Source: Halobacteriales archaeon QS_8_69_73 (lineage in GTDB: Archaea > Halobacteriota > Halobacteria > Halobacteriales > Haloarculaceae). From it: a DNA stretch of 44,240 nt. Positions 42,606-44,240 of this stretch are shown one piece after another. How positions within the stretch are numbered: position 1 is the stretch's first letter; each line of letters begins with the position of its first letter. Below the pieces are notes generated by a model, which was given only the letters and a program-made list of their open reading frames with translations, was not told the DNA's origin and did no database searches. The stretch lies in contig PXRZ01000068.1 of NCBI GenBank assembly GCA_003022945.1, forward strand, positions 1 to 44,240, written 5' to 3'. Both the position numbers and the translations under genes were made by a program.

Positions 42606-43160
42606 ATGCGCCGGCGCGCGCTGCTGGCCTCGGTTCCCGCGGCGGTCGCGGCCGGGAGCGCCGGCTGTACCATCGGCGGCGAGCCGCCGCCGACGGACGA
42701 GCTGACGCTGTCGTCGCCGGCCTTCGAGGGGACGCTGCCGCGGCGGTTCACCTGCGACGGCAAGGGGGCGTCGCCGCCGCTGGTCGTCGAGGGCGTCCCC
42801 GACGGCACCGCCTCGCTCGCACTGCTCGGCGAGTGGCTCCGAGGGTACGACCCCGGGACGATATGGACGGTGTGGAACCTGCCGCCCGAGGATCCGCTTT
42901 CGGTTCCGACCGACCGCCCGCGAACGGACCGGCTCGAGGAGCCGGCCGGCGCCGTCCAGGGGATCAACGACGGGGGGTTCGTCGGCTACCGCTCGCCGTG
43001 TCACGAGACGCCCGGCGATGGCGACTACCGGTTCAGCGTGCTGGCGCTGGACGCCGAACTCGACCTCGAGGCGGGCGTCGGTCGGGACGCCTTCGACGAT
43101 GCCGTCGAGCCGCGGGTCGTCTCGAGCAACCGGCTCAGGGTGACCTACGAGCGGTTCTGA
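42606..43160 (+). CDS. PEBP (YbhB/YbcL, Raf kinase inhibitor-like) lipoprotein
   Basis: The 184-residue protein has a Tat-like signal with a lipobox (MRRRALLASVPAAVAAGSAGC), followed by a PEBP domain: SPAFEGTLPRRFTCDGKGASPPL, WTVWNLPPE and GFVGYRSPCHETPGDGDYRFSVLALD. The usual DPDAPxG motif of the ligand pocket is missing; GEWLRGYDPGT stands in its place. Archaeal members are surface lipoproteins of unknown ligand. Its ATG overlaps the start region of the divergent HEWD gene. Confidence 0.85.
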   Translation: MRRRALLASVPAAVAAGSAGCTIGGEPPPTDELTLSSPAFEGTLPRRFTCDGKGASPPLVVEGVPDGTASLALLGEWLRGYDPGTIWTVWNLPPEDPLSVPTDRPRTDRLEEPAGAVQGINDGGFVGYRSPCHETPGDGDYRFSVLALDAELDLEAGVGRDAFDDAVEPRVVSSNRLRVTYERF

Positions 43161-43205
43161 GCGCGGCGACGACACGGTTATTCGTCGGCTCGACCAAACG
43201 ATCGC

Positions 43206-43664
43206 ATGGCCCTCGACGTGGACCCGCCCGACCCGCCCCGGCTGGAGGAGACCGACCCCAATCAGTACGAGGACGCGGAGGTGGTCGGCGACACCGACTA
43301 CAAGCGCGAGGAGATCGAGACGCTGCTGGCGGAGGGCGCCTGGGAGCAGGCGTTCGAGCGGTGGGCCGCCGAGGCCGGCGTCGACGAGCGGACCTTCGGG
43401 ATCATGCTCGACCTGGAGCTGTTCGATCGCTACGACTTCTTCTGGGACGCCTTCGCCGACCGCGTCGGCTACCACGCCCCGGGCCTGCCGGAGGACTGGA
43501 AGGAGCGGGACGTCCACCCCGGGCTGGAGTCGTGGGAGACCGTTTCGGGCATCAACGCGGCGCTGGCGGAGCTAGGCGACACAGTGAGCCGGACGCTGAA
43601 GGCCGATTACATCGACTGGGAGACGGAGTACGAGGCGCCGGACGACCTGCCGGAGTTCGAGTAG
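43206..43664 (+). CDS. Conserved haloarchaeal hypothetical protein
   Basis: The 152-residue acidic, soluble protein is mainly helical (YKREEIETLLAEGAWEQAFERWAAEAG, DRYDFFWDAFADRVGYHAPG) with a Trp-rich C-terminal half. I recognise no known family and see no catalytic motif. It is 45 nt downstream of the PEBP gene on the same strand and converges with the thioesterase gene. Confidence 0.65.
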   Translation: MALDVDPPDPPRLEETDPNQYEDAEVVGDTDYKREEIETLLAEGAWEQAFERWAAEAGVDERTFGIMLDLELFDRYDFFWDAFADRVGYHAPGLPEDWKERDVHPGLESWETVSGINAALAELGDTVSRTLKADYIDWETEYEAPDDLPEFE

Positions 43665-44105
43665 TCAGTCGAGGCGGTCGGCCACCTGCCGGAGCTGTTC
43701 GCGGCGCTCCTCGAGGGCGGCCTCCCGGCGGGCGGCCTCGGCGTCGGTCGGGCAGTCGACGTCCGGCACCTCCGTCGGTCGACCGGACTCGTCGAGGGCG
43801 ACGAACGTGAAAAACGACGACGTCGCCGGTCGCCGGTCGCCGCCCTGGGGGTCCTCGGCGTGGACGTCGACCTTCACGTCGAGGCTCGTCCGGCCCGAAG
43901 CGAAGACGTACGCCTCGATCACCGCCACCTCCTCGAGGTCGATCGGGCTGACGAAGTCGACGTTGTCCATCGAGGCGGTGACGCACTGGGTGCCCGCGAA
44001 TCGCATGCTCGCGATAGCCGCACAGATGTCCATCCAGTGGAGCACGACGCCGCCGAGCGCCCGCCCGAGGGTGTTGGTCTCGTTCGGCAGCAGCATCTCG
44101 GTCAT
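43665..44105 (-). CDS. Acyl-CoA thioesterase, hotdog fold
   Basis: The 146-residue protein matches the YciA/BACH-type hotdog thioesterases, which hydrolyse acyl-CoA. The N-terminal MLLPNETNTLGRALGGVVLHWMD contains the conserved Asn and the hotdog helix with Asp (HWMD). The following MRFAGTQCVTASMDNVDFVSPI is the second family block. A charged helix of about 30 residues is added at the end. Its substrate is not known. Upstream, 44106-44240 contains no further gene, only the likely promoter region. Confidence 0.88.
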   Translation of the reverse strand: MTEMLLPNETNTLGRALGGVVLHWMDICAAIASMRFAGTQCVTASMDNVDFVSPIDLEEVAVIEAYVFASGRTSLDVKVDVHAEDPQGGDRRPATSSFFTFVALDESGRPTEVPDVDCPTDAEAARREAALEERREQLRQVADRLD

Positions 44106-44240
44106 AGTGGTACAGCGCGGAAACCCACCCCTTCAGGGGTGCGAGGAAGCGCGTCGGATGCGCCGCCGACCACCGCGCTTCGGCCGGCCCGGGTTTCGAA
44201 ATCGGTACGTTTAGAACCCGCAACCCCGTCTATCGGGGTA

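Overview
The window is a 44 kb piece of a high-GC haloarchaeal chromosome (class Halobacteria). The evidence is very acidic proteins, GTG and ATG starts often placed about 25-30 nt after a TATA box (leaderless), Tat-type lipoproteins, and archaeal families (Pelota, RqcH, archaeal Elp3, HEWD and DUF579x-type small proteins, Trp-type and Lys tRNAs). No genus can be named from this alone.

Layout. 1-3530: Tat lipoprotein (cut by the window edge), YIP1 membrane protein, S1/OB/DHH RecJ-like protein. 3751-5326: arsenite pump acr3 with arsR and a likely operator. 5504-9394: elp3 with a replaced C-terminus, a frameshifted SHOCT protein, and an AstE-type zinc hydrolase broken by a frameshift and by about 400 bp of inserted hairpin-rich DNA. 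9486-13042: an MBL hydrolase, an FAD oxidoreductase, a decayed MBL gene and a threonine dehydratase-like enzyme. 13090-17868: rqcH and pelA, two ribosome-rescue genes, separated by an IS200/IS605-type end remnant and a DUF4013 protein. 17925-25210: a degenerate zone with a broken YdjM/DUF457 gene, a Tat-exported propeller protein plus a fragment of a paralogue, a broken RNase Z-like gene, a short SDR operon and a tnpB remnant. 25582-28755: lower-GC accessory zone with a Tat protein coupled to a phospholipase C-like protein, two lipoproteins and, between them, an array of eight different perfect hairpins. 28941-35503: core genes (ferredoxin, guaB, TrkA/DHH protein, thioredoxin) with a Trp-like tRNA sequence and tRNA-Lys, each followed by a cassette built from its own 3' end. 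35656-39765: biotin operon bioB-bioU-bioF-bioD. 39944-44105: YbaK-type deacylase, membrane protein, decayed cutA, HEWD protein, PEBP lipoprotein, hypothetical protein and a hotdog thioesterase.

How the genes work together. The biotin operon makes 8-amino-7-oxononanoate (BioF), converts it to the diamine with a BioU-type oxidoreductase in place of BioA, and finishes with BioD and BioB. RqcH and Pelota act on stalled ribosomes. ArsR and Acr3 form an arsenite-inducible efflux pair.

The most unusual features are non-coding: (a) perfect 9-10 bp hairpins that always have a 3-nt loop, eight in one array and others scattered; (b) cassettes after both tRNA genes carrying direct and inverted copies of the cognate tRNA 3' end; (c) short low-complexity in-frame inserts in elp3, rqcH and bioU. 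About ten genes are broken by frameshifts or deletions. This could be true decay or partly sequencing error, and it cannot be settled from the sequence alone.
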